DNA of 64,000 bases from Spisula solida (lineage: Eukaryota > Mollusca > Bivalvia > Venerida > Mactridae): positions 10,326,817 through 10,390,816 of the forward strand of contig OX365957.1 of assembly GCA_947247005.1 (NCBI GenBank). The letters are read 5' to 3'. Below the pieces are notes generated by a model, which had not been told where the DNA came from, made no database searches, and saw nothing but the letters and a program-made list of their open reading frames with translations. Numbering within the stretch: position 1 is the first letter of the stretch; the number at the start of each line of letters is the position of its first letter. Position numbers and translations under genes: made by a program. Positions 46,091 to 57,590 of this stretch are shown piece by piece.

Positions 46091-46423
46091 TGTTTTATTT
46101 CTGTTTTCTCTTTGATTGTTTGTCTGTTTATGTGGTAGGTTGTAAAATCTTCTCGTATTACTGGCCGAGGTGAGCCAGCATAATATGTTGCATGGATGGT
46201 GATATGGTCGGAGATCTGTCACCGGTCATCTGCTTGATCGTTAGTAATGATACGAGCCTATTTCGCATACGGATAACTCTAAGGTACTGTTATATATAAT
46301 TAACTGCCCGTACAAACCGTTAAATAGTATTGTAAAAAATAGCGACTATAATACTTTACCTGTTTCATCTCATCCACCCGTCAAATTGTATACAATGTCA
46401 AATTGAATACATGCGACAGGTTG

Positions 46424-46772
46424 GGAGCGGTGGCCTAGAGGTAGGGCGCGCGCTTCGGGATCGAGAGGTCCCGGGTTCAACCCCCGTCTGGACCACTGCT
46501 TAATTTCTCTGAGCACGAATAACCCACATGCTCCACTCGACCAATGTGTGAATTGGTACCTGTGAGGGGTGTGTCTGAACATGTTCGATAGTCCTGGGCG
46601 CCGAAGATCGATGTTGGCTGCACACCCACCAGGAGAGAAATAGTCTCCCCAGGGAGACTCGAACGTTGGTTTCCATAGGTAGCCCAATGAACAGGGGAAG
46701 TGTAAATGTCAAAGGGTGGCTGAACTGCTGAAAGCAGCCCTAGAAAATTGGTAACTTTTTTTTTTTAACTTA
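46424..46772 (+). mobile_element. tRNA-derived SINE, 349 bp, 8-bp target duplication
   Basis: The tRNA-like head (GTGGCCTAGAGGTAGGGCGC, then GGTCCCGGGTTCAACCCCCG) has A-box and B-box sequence. A body of about 260 bp and an 11-12 T run near the end follow. ACAGGTTG flanks both sides (46416-46423, 46773-46780) as target-site duplication. The head resembles tRNA-Pro-type genes (CGCTTCGGG...GAGAGGTCCCGGGTTC) but its stems are imperfect, so it is a SINE promoter and not a tRNA gene. Family is unknown to me; RUDI-like SINEs of molluscs are one candidate. Confidence 0.88.
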
Positions 46773-47345
46773 ACAGGTTGAAAATGTATGCTGAGTTGGT
46801 AATTCAGTGTGTGTATAATGTACAATACAAGCCTGGTATTCCCAACAATATTATCATTGAAGTTTTACTGTTAATACACTCGGCTTTAAACACTTATTCT
46901 AACATAACCGGCGAGTTTGCCTATATAGACAAAGAACAAACCATAGTGTAGTATATCGGCCGATATACAACGGAAATGACGTCATTTGAACTACTTTCGA
47001 CTCGGCTGTTCTTTTTTACACGTCGGGAAATTTATGAATGAATATCACGTGATACTGTATTACTAGTATTATCGTTGTAAATGTTTTTGCGTATTTTAGA
47101 CTATTTGTTAGTATGGAATACTTAAATGATATTAAATCAAATAAATATCCATTGATGTTGAACAGACTTTCTTCTTTTTTCATATTTTGAATATTGTTTG
47201 AAGTATATTTGTACAGGGGGTGATAAAGATAATTGTAACAACCCCCATGTGATACCTGTAGCAAGGGGTGAAAATCCAGAAACTTACCCTCACAAAGTAA
47301 ACACCTACTCCAGATTTACTCCCCTTTATTCACATTTTAGAATCG

Positions 47346-47498
47346 AAATAAAATATGAACATCCGTTGTATAACGGCTGTTTTACAACGGTTTGTCGTTC
47401 TGACGCGTATGAATTAACCACGAAGGCCATAGCGTACGCGTCAGAACTCCAAACCGTTGTAAAACAGCCGTTATACAACGGATGTTCATATTTTATTT
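47346..47498. repeat. Near-perfect hairpin, 64-bp arms, 25-nt loop
   Basis: The left arm 47346-47409 contains AACATCCGTTGTATAACGGC and TGTTTTACAACGG; the right arm 47435-47498 is its reverse complement apart from about four bases (TGTC against GGAG). The arm also contains a smaller palindrome, CCGTTGTATAACGG. It may be a foldback element or the source of a long double-stranded hairpin RNA. Confidence 0.93.
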
Positions 47499-47724
47499 TG
47501 TAATTTTACATTGCACAATAACATTAAACAGTGCAACACTTAGTCAATTGTTTATCATGTTCTGCAATGATTAGCCGTATGTAATGGTAGAATCTTGTAA
47601 ATCCACAACGATAATGTAATTCCCGCGCAAATGGTTGGGCGCATCCATGTTTTGATAACGTGTTACATGTTATATTTAATTGACTAGTCAGTAATGAATC
47701 GCTTTATTTTCATCCAACCCATCA

Positions 47725-47815
47725 GAAGTCCCAATAGCTCAGTGTGCTAAGCAGAATGTACACCACGTTCATCTTGAGTTCACTTTGTAGGTTCTGAGTT
47801 CGAATACCATGAACA
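47725..47815 (+). other. tRNA-like module with T-run terminator
   Basis: CCAATAGCTCAGTGTGCTAA resembles a D arm/A box; TTCTGAGTTCGAATACCATG is a good B box; CAACAACTTTTT follows. The spacing between boxes (about 60 bp) is longer than in ordinary tRNAs, and no cloverleaf was found. Confidence 0.5.
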
Positions 47816-47999
47816 ACAACTTTTTAAAATAAAATTTGTTTTTACTTGGGGGATTTGCCCCCAAATATTGTTACATAGCAATTTAGAAATCACTACGATT
47901 TTACCCATGTACTTTCTCCACGACCAATTCATCCGAACAAAAAACGAGTTCCAGCCAATCTAAACCAAAATAATAATTTTCAATCATTTTTAAGAATAT

Positions 48000-49760
48000 T
48001 TGTCCCTAGCAAACGGAGTTTTTATTTCATTGTATTGCGAGAAATTTTGGAATGTTTCTTCTGTGAGTTAATGTTTTTCTGCGAATAGGTTCCTACGCGC
48101 TGTAAAATTACTAATGGATTTTGAGGGTTAATAAAAATGTCACTGTTACAGTACCTGATTAAGCAGACGAAATTTACACTGCTTTGTTTCATAACGTTCA
48201 TATTACAGTTTAGCAACACAATCCTGTTATAATGTATTTATTTTTGCACTATTTACAATATTTTGCATTGATAAATAGTACTGATCGACGTTTCATCCAT
48301 AAAATTTACCTCTTCGGTTAAATGTTTTGCGTTTATCATAAGAACAAACCTTTTCCAAGCGTTGTTGTTTACACATTTCGCGCCGAGATTCGAGACCATA
48401 GTATTTCGTCCCCTGTATGAATCGTCCGCGCTATTCGTACCCTATCTGGTTCGTTTATAGCTAGAGAAATGGAATTTTGACGTAGTGTAGTTTTAGTTGT
48501 TATTTTTTTCATTTGTTTCTCCAATTCATCCCCTATCCAATTACTTATACTCTTTTTGTTTACTACCGTGAAACATTATTGATGCAGCTGCATGATATTA
48601 CCATTTACTGTTATTCTTAGTCTTTTTAATACTTTTTCTCAGCTAAAACTAGGTATTTCAGCCCCCCTTTACAGTTGAAACTAGTTCATTGAGTTTTTAG
48701 GGGTGGATTGCCTTAATTGGTTTCGTTAGATGAAATTTGAATTAGTCAGCTGTCATCGACAATTCTGAAAAGTTTTCTCAATATTCACTCTTATTAATCC
48801 AATACCATTTAAAGGTCAAATACGACGGATTTTATTTTTGGCGTTTGTTTCATTAAGTATATGGTATTTATAAGAGAATAAAAAAGTGTTTAAACTTAAA
48901 CTATGCTTTAAAACGTAATAAACGGCATTTTCATACCTCGGGTTACTTCCCTTCATTTGTGACGTCATCGATGCACAACTGATTATCACAGAGGCATTGG
49001 AACTGTTGTAAACTACGAGTACTCGTTTAAATCTTGAGCTATTTCGAATATGTATTATGTCAAAATATGTTTAATTACATAGTATACATGTGTCAGTATT
49101 ATGTAATAGTATGTACGCATAAAGAATTCACCACGGGGGTTATGTACAGCTTCTACGGCGGTGTCATAAAGTCGACATTCCTTGTGTACACTATGCGCGT
49201 AACGGGGGTTCGTTACTGGTCAAAACAGGGTTATAATCTAACATTCTGATCACCTCGGTCTTTATTTCACGATTGATAATCTATTTTTTTGTATCTGCCC
49301 CATTTGATGTTGAATTAAGACTTAATTAACAGTTAATTGGAACAATATTAGGTTGGATACAAAAAATGTGTGAATATTTAATCGCTATGCATGAATCGAA
49401 AATTATTTTAGACCTTATTCAACTTCATAGTCGTATACAATACACGAGTCATATTAATGGTGTAGTTACGAGCGAAACATTATAATACAAAATGTGATAT
49501 AATTAATATTATGACAAACCAAATATAAACAGTACGATATTGCCCCAGATCTCGAGTGGGGCCTGTACTAAACTGGAAGAAGAAGAAGGTATAAAAAGTG
49601 TAAATGTTTCTAACTCGATGTGGATTCTTTTATTTAGTTGTGCATTTATGTGTTTTATAATAATGCCTTATATGGTTAAACATATTTTATTAACTGACTA
49701 TTCGTGGAAGGTCGATAAATATCTACAAAGATCATACACGAAGTAACTGCATTTTAGGTC
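48000..49760. other. Unassigned region, no supported gene
   Basis: Several short open frames. One at 49540-49746 (68 codons) contains a hydrophobic segment (SMWILLFSCAFMCFIIMPYM) that could span a membrane, but I recognise no family and see no splice context. At 48645-48690 the CTGAAACTAG-type dispersed repeat recurs. Confidence 0.4.
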
Positions 49761-49789
49761 ACACTGAGGAATTCCTCATCGACGATGAG

Positions 49790-50130
49790 CAATTACACAT
49801 AGTTTCACCAATGCTCCCGATGCTCCCCGAAACTCCTAATTGTCTGTGTCATCGGGAGTACAACCCCGACGCAGTGGTATCGACGTATAACGTCGGGAAC
49901 ACATCGGGAGTTCTCTCGATGCCTCCCGGTACCCCGAATCATCCCCGATAAATATTAACAATATTTGGGGACTAAATCCCAAGACTGCGAATTAGTCGCC
50001 GAATGTTCGCCTATCATTAAAATATCACTAATTTCTTGAAACTTCAGCGAAACATCGCCGATGTGTCGGAGAATCCTCTTGGGATCCTCGTGAAATAAGT
50101 TTTTATCGCGGAAGCATCCCCGATCATTGA
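49790..50130. repeat. GC-richer dispersed repeat, copy 1
   Basis: Words ATCGGGAGTACAACCCCGAC, GTCGGGAACACATCGGGAG, CGATGCCTCCCGG and ATCCCCGA stand out in the AT-rich background. Related words in similar order occur at 57.78-58.02 kb. Family is unknown. Confidence 0.5.
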
Positions 50131-50372
50131 TAGCCGCCTATCTTATGTAGTACAAACCAAATTTCTCCCCTGGATGTGAAAGGACAAGTTACTGATAGTT
50201 ATTAAAATGAATAAATTTGTTTGCGTGGATATTGAAGCTATTAATTGATACCTATACAAACACATTTAAATTCTTATTGATCCCACCATAAATGACATTT
50301 TTTGGATGGATAATGTTCGTAATTAAAATAAAAAATGTTTCCGTTTTAATAATTTAATTGCTGATCCCTTTT

Positions 50373-51325
50373 ACACGGGCGGTAATCACGTGACTTCGTC
50401 TTGTATGTTAAACGAACAATGGCGGACTTTCAACCTCGGTAAGTACCTATTTTTCTTGAAGTTATATGTCTTATAGCCTCGATATCAAAACCTCATATAG
50501 CCTATCATATGCGCAATGCCTTTTTTCGAACGATAGAACTTAGTTTTGCCTCATAATGTGAATAGATTTCGAGAACACTCATTGAATTTGATCCAGAGTT
50601 TCGGCGCAAGGCCGGTATGTTGCACGCATCGTATAAATTGTTGTCTAATTATCGACAAATAAGGCTCTCTGCTACGAAAAAGGTATAAAATTATATCAAA
50701 TGTTGGATTATATCGTGAACGAACCATGTACGGATTTCTTTGGGGTAATATTCGGCAGTATTTTTCAATTTTACGAAAGTAGTATGTAAAACGAACGTTT
50801 TGGTATTGGTATGTCTCACGTACAAAACTCGGTAGGGTTCAGTAAGTTCTGAGTTAGCTCTTTTTAAACATCTTACCATCCCAATTATATGTTTTATATG
50901 TCAATTTATTTTTCAAGGAGAAGTATATTGGTTTTATATAGATGTGTATTCAATTTGGTTTATTTATAATCGATACATAATTATGCTACGTTTGCAACTA
51001 AGGACTCGGTACACTTTCAATTTAGATTCTGTCAATTTAAAAACGGACATACATTCAATAATTGATCTAATAGCCAAGACACATACTCTTATGCTACTTA
51101 TTATTTAACCAGACAAACAAGGACTTTCCATGACACAAACGAGGTATAGCGCAACTTTAAATCAAACAGAAGTATACAAGGGCGACCTTAATGCGAGTAA
51201 TTTGGCAATGTTTGTATTTAAATACCATATCGTTACAGTAGAGTTGTTATATTTTAGATTTAAGTTAAAAGGTATTTATTTGAAGGGGAAGATAATCGTT
51301 GCAATTAGTTTCGGGGAATTTATGG
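50373..51325. repeat. Left arm of a ~0.95-kb inverted duplication
   Basis: It matches the reverse complement of about 53160-54106 nearly base for base (for example CACGTGACTTCGTCTTGTAT, GGCGGACTTTCAACCTCGGT, GGTATGTTGCACGCATCGTA, CCTTAATGCGAGTAATTTGG with small differences). The inner edge even includes the end of the LINE fragment (ATAATCGTTGCAATTAGTTT). Confidence 0.93.
50419..50438 (+). other. First-exon-like ATG with splice donor (left copy)
   Basis: ATGGCGGACTTTCAACCTCG is followed directly by GTAAGTACC, an excellent 5' splice site. Upstream AACGAACA gives a fair start context, and CACGTG lies 30 bp upstream. ATGGCGG in this setting resembles a YY1-type site often found at start codons. 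It encodes only MADFQP plus two bases. No downstream exon was recognised, so this is a candidate first exon only. Confidence 0.35.
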
Positions 51326-52544
51326 CCCTCAGGCGCAGATAGGTAATGATGAACGCATAAAAATACATGTTATAACATTTATAATGCGAATTGCATTTAA
51401 ACTTACTGGTTTCGAAACTACAATTCAATGAAAAATTCAGATTATTGTGAATACCCTACCTTATACAAACTTTTTCTTTAAGATATTGTAATTTTAACAT
51501 AAAATAAGAATTATATTAAGTCAGACAGGGAAGGCAGCACTCAACTCAACCAGCCGAGCACAGAAAACATTAAAAAAACACAAATCACTGAAAACACAGC
51601 ATCCCGTACCGAAAGTCTGCCGCATCAGTCAGACAAACCAAAACGGAACGAGAGCGAGGTGTCGAGAAAATAAGAACTGGACATTACAAATCACAAGGAC
51701 AACCTACAACATACATATAGTGTACATGCACTTCTGAAAGATACGAAGCAGCCTTGTGCTTGACAAAGAAATTGCAAAATGGCACATACAAATTGAACGA
51801 AGTTTAACAAAAAGGCACAATAGCGAAATATTTTTGTTTTACCTTGCACTGCTTACGCCACTTGTCGACTGGAAATAGCGCATACCTGTTTAAACGTAAA
51901 TATGTTGCATTATCATACCTAATACCTAGATTATTGTAATATTTGTTGTTTAGTCTTTCTGATTTCAATATTATATATGAACTCATTTGTTTGGAGTAGG
52001 ATCGACACCAATTTAATATTTGTAACTTTTAAAAGAAGGATTAGAAATTATATCACTAGTTTGGCACTCCCAACTTTTCACAAACGAACGTTTCCGTCCA
52101 CCGCATGAATCAAACTGTCATTTAACTAGACCAGGAAATAGCTACGACCGGATGGAGCTATATCTTTACTACATACCACCTGCCAAAAGTCGTGTTTAAA
52201 TTCTACTTTCGGGTATTTCCACGGACTTTAATTAATATATTATAGGTCTATTATAGTTACTTTAGATTTAGATGTAGTTTATTCCAGTTACATAACAGCA
52301 ATATGGATCTTTCCGATTAATTACTACGCATGATGCCATTCCAGCTCTTTTGTGAAGGTTTTCATAACAGAACAGCTACATCGTCCTATTTAGTATATCT
52401 TCTTCATAACATCAGGTAGGTCCAAAGGAACAGTGGAATCCTGGTTTCTCTGTGGCCTAGTGACTACCAGTAAGCCCGAGGCACTCTTTGTGTTTTAACA
52501 AACTACATTGATAATATAGCTTCCATTAAGAGATGACATGGCTA

Positions 52545-53211
52545 AAGCATGAGCATTAAATCTAACTTCATTGTTGTCGGTGACTTCAATAGTCATTCAC
52601 AAAGTTGGGTATATGACCACATGGATAGACGGGGAGAGGAAGTAAAGACCTGGCAAGACGAACACAAGTTGAACCTTATCAACCAGCCTGAAAACCTAGC
52701 AACAATTTACTCTAGAATATATCATACAACATCAACCCCTGACCTAGCTTTCTGTACAGATGACATTTAGGGGCATATCAAGAGAGAAATCTGTGAACAA
52801 CTAGGAGGAAGCGACCATTGCCCAGTTTATCTCATAATGGAACACACGGCCTCTACATCATCAAGTCTCCCCAGATGGAACTACAAGAAGGCCAACAGGG
52901 CCTAATACCAACGTCTGAGTGATGACCTCTGCAAAGACATCAGAGTGGATGGTAGAGACATCAACAAAGTTCTGAAAGACTTCAATGCATGCATTCTCAA
53001 CGCAGCACAGAAGGCAATACCAAGAGGGACCAGAAAAGATTGCAAGGCATACTGGAGTGGGGAGTTAGAAGACCTTCAGACAAAACTTTCGGAAGCCAGG
53101 GAGGAAGCAGAAACTAACCCTTCACAAGAAAGCAACCTATCACTGCAGCAAGCCAAGGCCAAATTCCTCAAACTAATTGCAACGATTATCTTACCCTTCA
53201 AGTACAGGTAA
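52545..53211 (+). pseudogene. LINE endonuclease domain fragment
   Basis: The frame reads FIVVGDFNSHSQSWVYDHMD, RRGEEVKTWQDEHKLNLINQ, ATIYSRIYHTTSTPDLAFCT, then a stop, then GGSDHCPVYL and RWNYKKANRA, another stop, and DINKVLKDFNACILNAAQKA. GDFN and SDH are conserved motifs of APE-type endonucleases of non-LTR retrotransposons. It is truncated on both sides and carries at least two stops. It lies between the arms of the inverted duplication and runs into the right arm. Confidence 0.85.
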
Positions 53212-54106
53212 ATGCCTTTTCAACTTAAATCTAAAATATAACTCGACTGTAACGATATGGTATATAAATACAAACATTGCCAAATTATTCGCATTAAGGT
53301 CGCCCTTGTATACTTCTGTTTGATTTAAAGTTGCGCTATACCTCGTTTGTGGCATGTAAAGTCCTTGTTTGTCTGGTTAAATAATAAGTAGCGTAAGAGT
53401 ATGTGTCTTGGCTATTAGATCAATTATTGAATGTATGTCCGTTTTTAAATTGACAGAATCTAAATTGAAAGTGTACCGAGTCCTTAGTTGCAAACGTAGC
53501 ATAATTATGTATCGATTATAAATAAACCAATACACATCTATATAAAACCAATATACTTCTCCTTGACAAATATTTTGACATATGAAACATATATATGGGA
53601 TGGTAAGATGTTTAAAAAGAGCTAACTCTGAACTTACTGAACCCTACCGAGATTTGTACGTGAGACATACCAATACCAAAACGTTCGTTTTACATACTAC
53701 TTTCGTAAAATTGAAATATACTGCCGAATATTACCCCAAAGAAATCCGTACATGGTTCGTTCACGATATAATCCAACATTTGATATAATTTTACACCTTT
53801 TTCGTAGCAGAGAGCCTTATTTGTCGATAAATAGACAACAATTTATACGATGCGTGCAACATACCGGCCTTGCGCCGAAACTCTGGATCAAATTCAATGA
53901 GTGTTCTCGAAACCTATTCACATTATGAGGCAAAACTAAGTTCTATCGTTCGAAAAAAGGCATTGCGCATATGATAGGCTATATGAGGTTTTGATATCGA
54001 GGCTATAAGACATATAACTTCAAGAAAAATAGGTACTTACCGAGGTTGAAAGTCCGCCATTGTTCGTTTAACATACAAGACGAAGTCACGTGATTACCGC
54101 CCGTGT
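53160..54106. repeat. Right arm of the ~0.95-kb inverted duplication
   Basis: Reverse-complement partner of 50373-51325. The 68-codon frame here (KRANSELTEPYRDLYVRHTN) is the counterpart of the 62-codon frame on the opposite strand at 50.69-50.88 kb. Both are only partly open and resemble no family I know. Confidence 0.93.
54041..54060 (-). other. First-exon-like ATG with splice donor (right copy)
   Basis: Identical 20 nt (ATGGCGGACTTTCAACCTCG) and donor (GTAAGTACC) on the minus strand, pointing into the inverted duplication, as does the left copy. The two candidate start exons therefore converge. Confidence 0.35.
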
Positions 54107-54376
54107 TTTAGCGTAGACTAGCTGAGGTGTCTATTTTTTTTACTACTGAACTGATCGCTAGTTTTATCGCTAGTTGTATTCGTTTACCAATGATGCTAAT
54201 GTTTTCGCATGAAAACAATAATATAGAGTTTCATATAAATTTTCTTATTTATCAATTATAGATAATGAAAAGAAAAGAAATTGCTGAAATTTATACATCA
54301 ATTTGATAAAAAAAAATGTTGAGTCGCCGGAATTAGTCTATTCATCAATCGGGACACCTCGGACAATCTCTACGAA

Positions 54377-54715
54377 TCATCTCTCGGGTTTAAATAGAAC
54401 GTCGCCATTTTTCAACGTCTTTCGCGATGACGTCATCATGACAGATTTAAACAGTGCTTCAATGGAATACACGCCCACCAAGCAAGCGCTGCGTAGCTGC
54501 GTGTTATGCTCAAGGAGTGTAGCGAAATTGTATTGTTTAATCAATAAAACATCTTTTAATATTTCCACTGCTGATAAGTTACGGTCTATTTTCTTCGGCC
54601 CATTTTCTTCTGCGTAGGATTTAAGAAAGAAAGCTTCTGGATTCATACGCTTGATACATCCGAGGTATTTTATCCCGTAAAAATGCCGTACGGACCGTTC
54701 CGATTGTCTATTCAT
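54377..54715 (-). CDS. Hypothetical 112-residue open frame
   Basis: MNRQSERSVRHFYGIKYLGC ... NPEAFFLKSYAEENGPKKID ... ending NGDVLFKPER. Composition is mixed and protein-like, unlike the repeat-derived frames. No family is recognised, and no signal peptide or membrane segment is seen. An overlapping 104-codon frame on the other strand is less protein-like. It could be an exon, a transposon remnant or chance. Confidence 0.3.
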   Translation of the reverse strand: MNRQSERSVRHFYGIKYLGCIKRMNPEAFFLKSYAEENGPKKIDRNLSAVEILKDVLLIKQYNFATLLEHNTQLRSACLVGVYSIEALFKSVMMTSSRKTLKNGDVLFKPER

Positions 54716-54743
54716 AAATTCTGTACTATAAATCGACTTAATT

Positions 54744-55037
54744 GTTTAAAACGCGGTCAAACTACGGTGGGGCCGAATCTGCGACCACAGAATGAGTAGT
54801 CTGGATTACCTCCCCTATCACTACTAACGACAGGGAACCAGACTACAGAATGGGTTGGCCCGGGTACCTGCTTCCAAAGGTTTAACGGTAACATATCAGT
54901 ATTATTGCAATTATTGTGATATTTTGCTGTTTATTGTGATTATATAAGTATTTTTCATATATTATGAACAATATCTTGATGATTTTAAAGTTGCTTGATT
55001 TGGCCGCACTTGTCCGCAGTTTGGCCGCGTTTTAAAC
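54744..55037. mobile_element. 294-bp MITE candidate with 24-bp inverted ends
   Basis: Left GTTTAAAACGCGGTCAAACT, right (reverse-complemented) GTTTAAAACGCGGCCAAACT, each followed by a CGG. The interior has no coding region. No clear target duplication. Confidence 0.65.
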
Positions 55038-55539
55038 ATGACGGCGGAAGTAGATATATTGTTTTGTAAATCTTATCAAAAATAGCCGCAAATAACTGAT
55101 TACACGAGTACTTGGTGAACAAGGAAACTCTTTTTACTACTCACAACGAACATAGATATGCAATTTCATCAACATCCGATACAGAGTTTAAACCTTGAAG
55201 TAAGTCACTGTCGTACTCGTACCGATTCGACCCAAAATGTTAAAAAATGTAAACAACTTTTGAACAATGTTATGCATCTATTGTGCTTTGCTATTTCGTT
55301 TTTGCACGCCAATTGTTTACATCAGTACAAGGCATCGTGTGCTACACTGTGACTGTACGAATTTAACACTATTGAAAACTGTTAAATAAATCTGAAATCT
55401 TTTAAAAGTTAAGTAACCAAAATGAAGAAATATCACAGACTTATGACATTAGATTGATTCAGTCGAACTGGGCAGTCTTGGATGAGCATCGTTAATCGAC
55501 ATATGTTCGTGAAATCCTTTATAACAGTATGTTGTTGAT

Positions 55540-55915
55540 TATCTTCCTTATCTGCATGACGGTCGTGCCAATTATTTTCCTTACACACATGACAGTCGGG
55601 CCAATTATTTTCTGTGTCAATTATTATTTTCCTTATGCGTCTGACAGTCGTCCCGATTACTTCGGTTATCCGAACGACAGTCGTAACAATTATTTTCATT
55701 ATGCGCATGATGGTCGTGCCAATTATTTTCCTGATGCGCAAGACAGTTGTGCCAATAATTGTATTGTTTTCCTTATTCGCACGACAGTCTTGTAAATTAT
55801 TTTCCTTATTTGTACGATGATAATATCGATTAATTTTCTTATCCGCATGTCGGTTATGCCGATTATTTTGCTTATCCGCACGACAGTCAAGCCAATAATT
55901 GTTCTTATCCACAAG
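55540..55915. repeat. 33-36-bp minisatellite, about 11 degenerate units
   Basis: The unit CCTTATGCGCATGA(C/T)GGTCGT plus GCCAATTATTTT repeats with many substitutions. It opens frames on both strands (IFLMRLTVVPI-type and ADKENNW-type repeats), which I treat as repeat by-products. Confidence 0.88.
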
Positions 55916-56246
55916 ACGGTCAAAATGTTGTCAGTCTGAATGAATATATGTCAGTATGAATATTTGTCAGTTCGAAAAAAATATTAAAATGAAAATAGAC
56001 CTTTGTACCTTTTTTAATAGCTTTATTGATAAGTGATTGCCCAAGGACCTAATTTGTTGTTTACCTTTTTACAATAACCTGAATGAGCATAGCTATAAAT
56101 TTAACCTCTGTAGAGCTGAAATACCTCAAAATGACAGCCAATATTTTCAGCTCCCAGAGTGAAGTAGAAAAACCCTAGGTACAATGTAACTGCACCGTCA
56201 TCGAATCCCAAGTCCTCATTCAAAATGCAGGAGGGCCTAATTGTGT

Positions 56247-56933
56247 ATTTTTTAAGCTCCCCGAAGGGTGAGCATTTGTCCGTCCGTCTGTCCGTCCATC
56301 ACACTTTTGTCCGGGCCATAACTTGAAGAGTATTAGACTAATTTAGAGATATCAATTTGAAACTTCTTAGGTGAACAGACCTCATTGAGGGGAAGTGCAG
56401 TGCACAAGAACCATAACTCTTGATTGCATATTTTTTTAGTTATTCCCCTTTGTAATTTTTCATTCTTGTCCGGGCCATAACTTGAACAGTATTAGAGATA
56501 TCAATTTGAAACTTCATCGGTGACTAGACCTCATTGAGGGGAAGTGCAGTGCACAAGAACCATAACTATTGATTGCATATTTTTTAGTTACTCCCCTTTC
56601 TATTTTTTCATACTTAATCTTTGTCCGGGCCATAACTTATACAGTGTTAGAGATATCAATTTGAAACCTCATAGGTGAATAGACCTCATTGATAGGAAGT
56701 GCAGTGTGAAAGAACCATAACCCTACATTATATATTTTTTGAGTTTTTTTCCATTTGTAATTTTTTATACTTAATTCTTGTCTGGGCCATAACTCATACA
56801 GTATTAGAGATATCAATTTGAAACTTCATATGTGAATAGATCTCATTGAGAGGAAGTGCGGTGCACAAGAAACATTTATAATGTGCTTGTAATTGTAAAT
56901 ATGCGAGGGTTGCATGCTACATGTACTTACATT
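56247..56933 (-). mobile_element. Helentron-like element, four ~165-bp core units
   Basis: The left end AGCTCCCCGAAGGGTGAGCA, then TTTGTCCGTCCGTCTGTCC, is the reverse of a 3'-type end. Core landmarks TTGTCCGGGCCATAACTTGA, GAGATATCAATTTGAAACTT and GGAAGTGCAGTGCACAAGAA recur about four times. Confidence 0.78.
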
Positions 56934-57590
56934 TTAAGCTCACCTGTCACAAAGTGACAGAGTGAGCTTTTGTGATCACTCTTAAAGAATCGTCCGTCCG
57001 TCCATCCGTCCGTCAACAATCAAGGTCACAATTTTAGACTAATCTCTATGAAACTTGGTCACAATGATCACCTCAACAAAATCTAGGCCAAGTTCGATAT
57101 TGGGTCATCTGGGGTCAAAAACTAGGTCACTAGATCAAATCATAGAAAAAACTTGTGTAGTCACTAGAGGTCACAATTTTGACTTGATCTTGATGAAACT
57201 TGGTCACAATGGTCTTCATAACAAAATATAGGTCAAGTTCAGTATTGGGTCTTCCGGGGTCAAAAACTAGGTCAAAAGGTCAAATCATAGAAAAACATTG
57301 TGTAGTCAAAAGAGGTCATAATTTTGGCATAATCTTAATGAAACTTGGTCACTATGATCATGTCAATAAAATCTAAGTCAAGTTCGATATTGGTTCATCT
57401 GGGGTCAAAAACTGATCAAAAGGTCAAATCATAGAAAAATCTTGTATAGTCACTAGAGGTCACAATTTTGGTCTAATCTTTATGAAACTTGGTCACAATG
57501 ATCAACACAACAAAATCTAGGACAAGTTAGATATTGGGTCATCTAGGGTCAAAAATTAGGTCACAAGGTCAAATCATAGAAAAACCCAGT
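56934..57590 (-). mobile_element. Helentron-like element, same family as 34.04 kb, reversed
   Basis: AAGCTCACCTGTCACAAAGT and GACAGAGTGAGCTTTTGTGA form the reversed 3' hairpin, then CGTCCGTCCGTCCATCCGTC and about four core units with GAAACTTGGTCACAATGATC, GATATTGGGTCATCTGGGGT and CATAGAAAAA. It directly abuts the preceding element. Confidence 0.83.

Noticed and set aside
45818..46222. 134-codon frame with VSAVKMLDL repeats
   Set aside because: The central part is a 27-28-bp tandem repeat also present as dispersed words; no domain in the rest.
46424..46500. Functional tRNA-Pro gene
   Set aside because: The anticodon stem and acceptor stem do not pair properly, and the sequence continues into a SINE body with target duplication.
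49540..49746. Small membrane protein of 68 residues
   Set aside because: One hydrophobic stretch only, no family, no splice or promoter context in an AT-rich intergenic region; kept as a note in the region entry.
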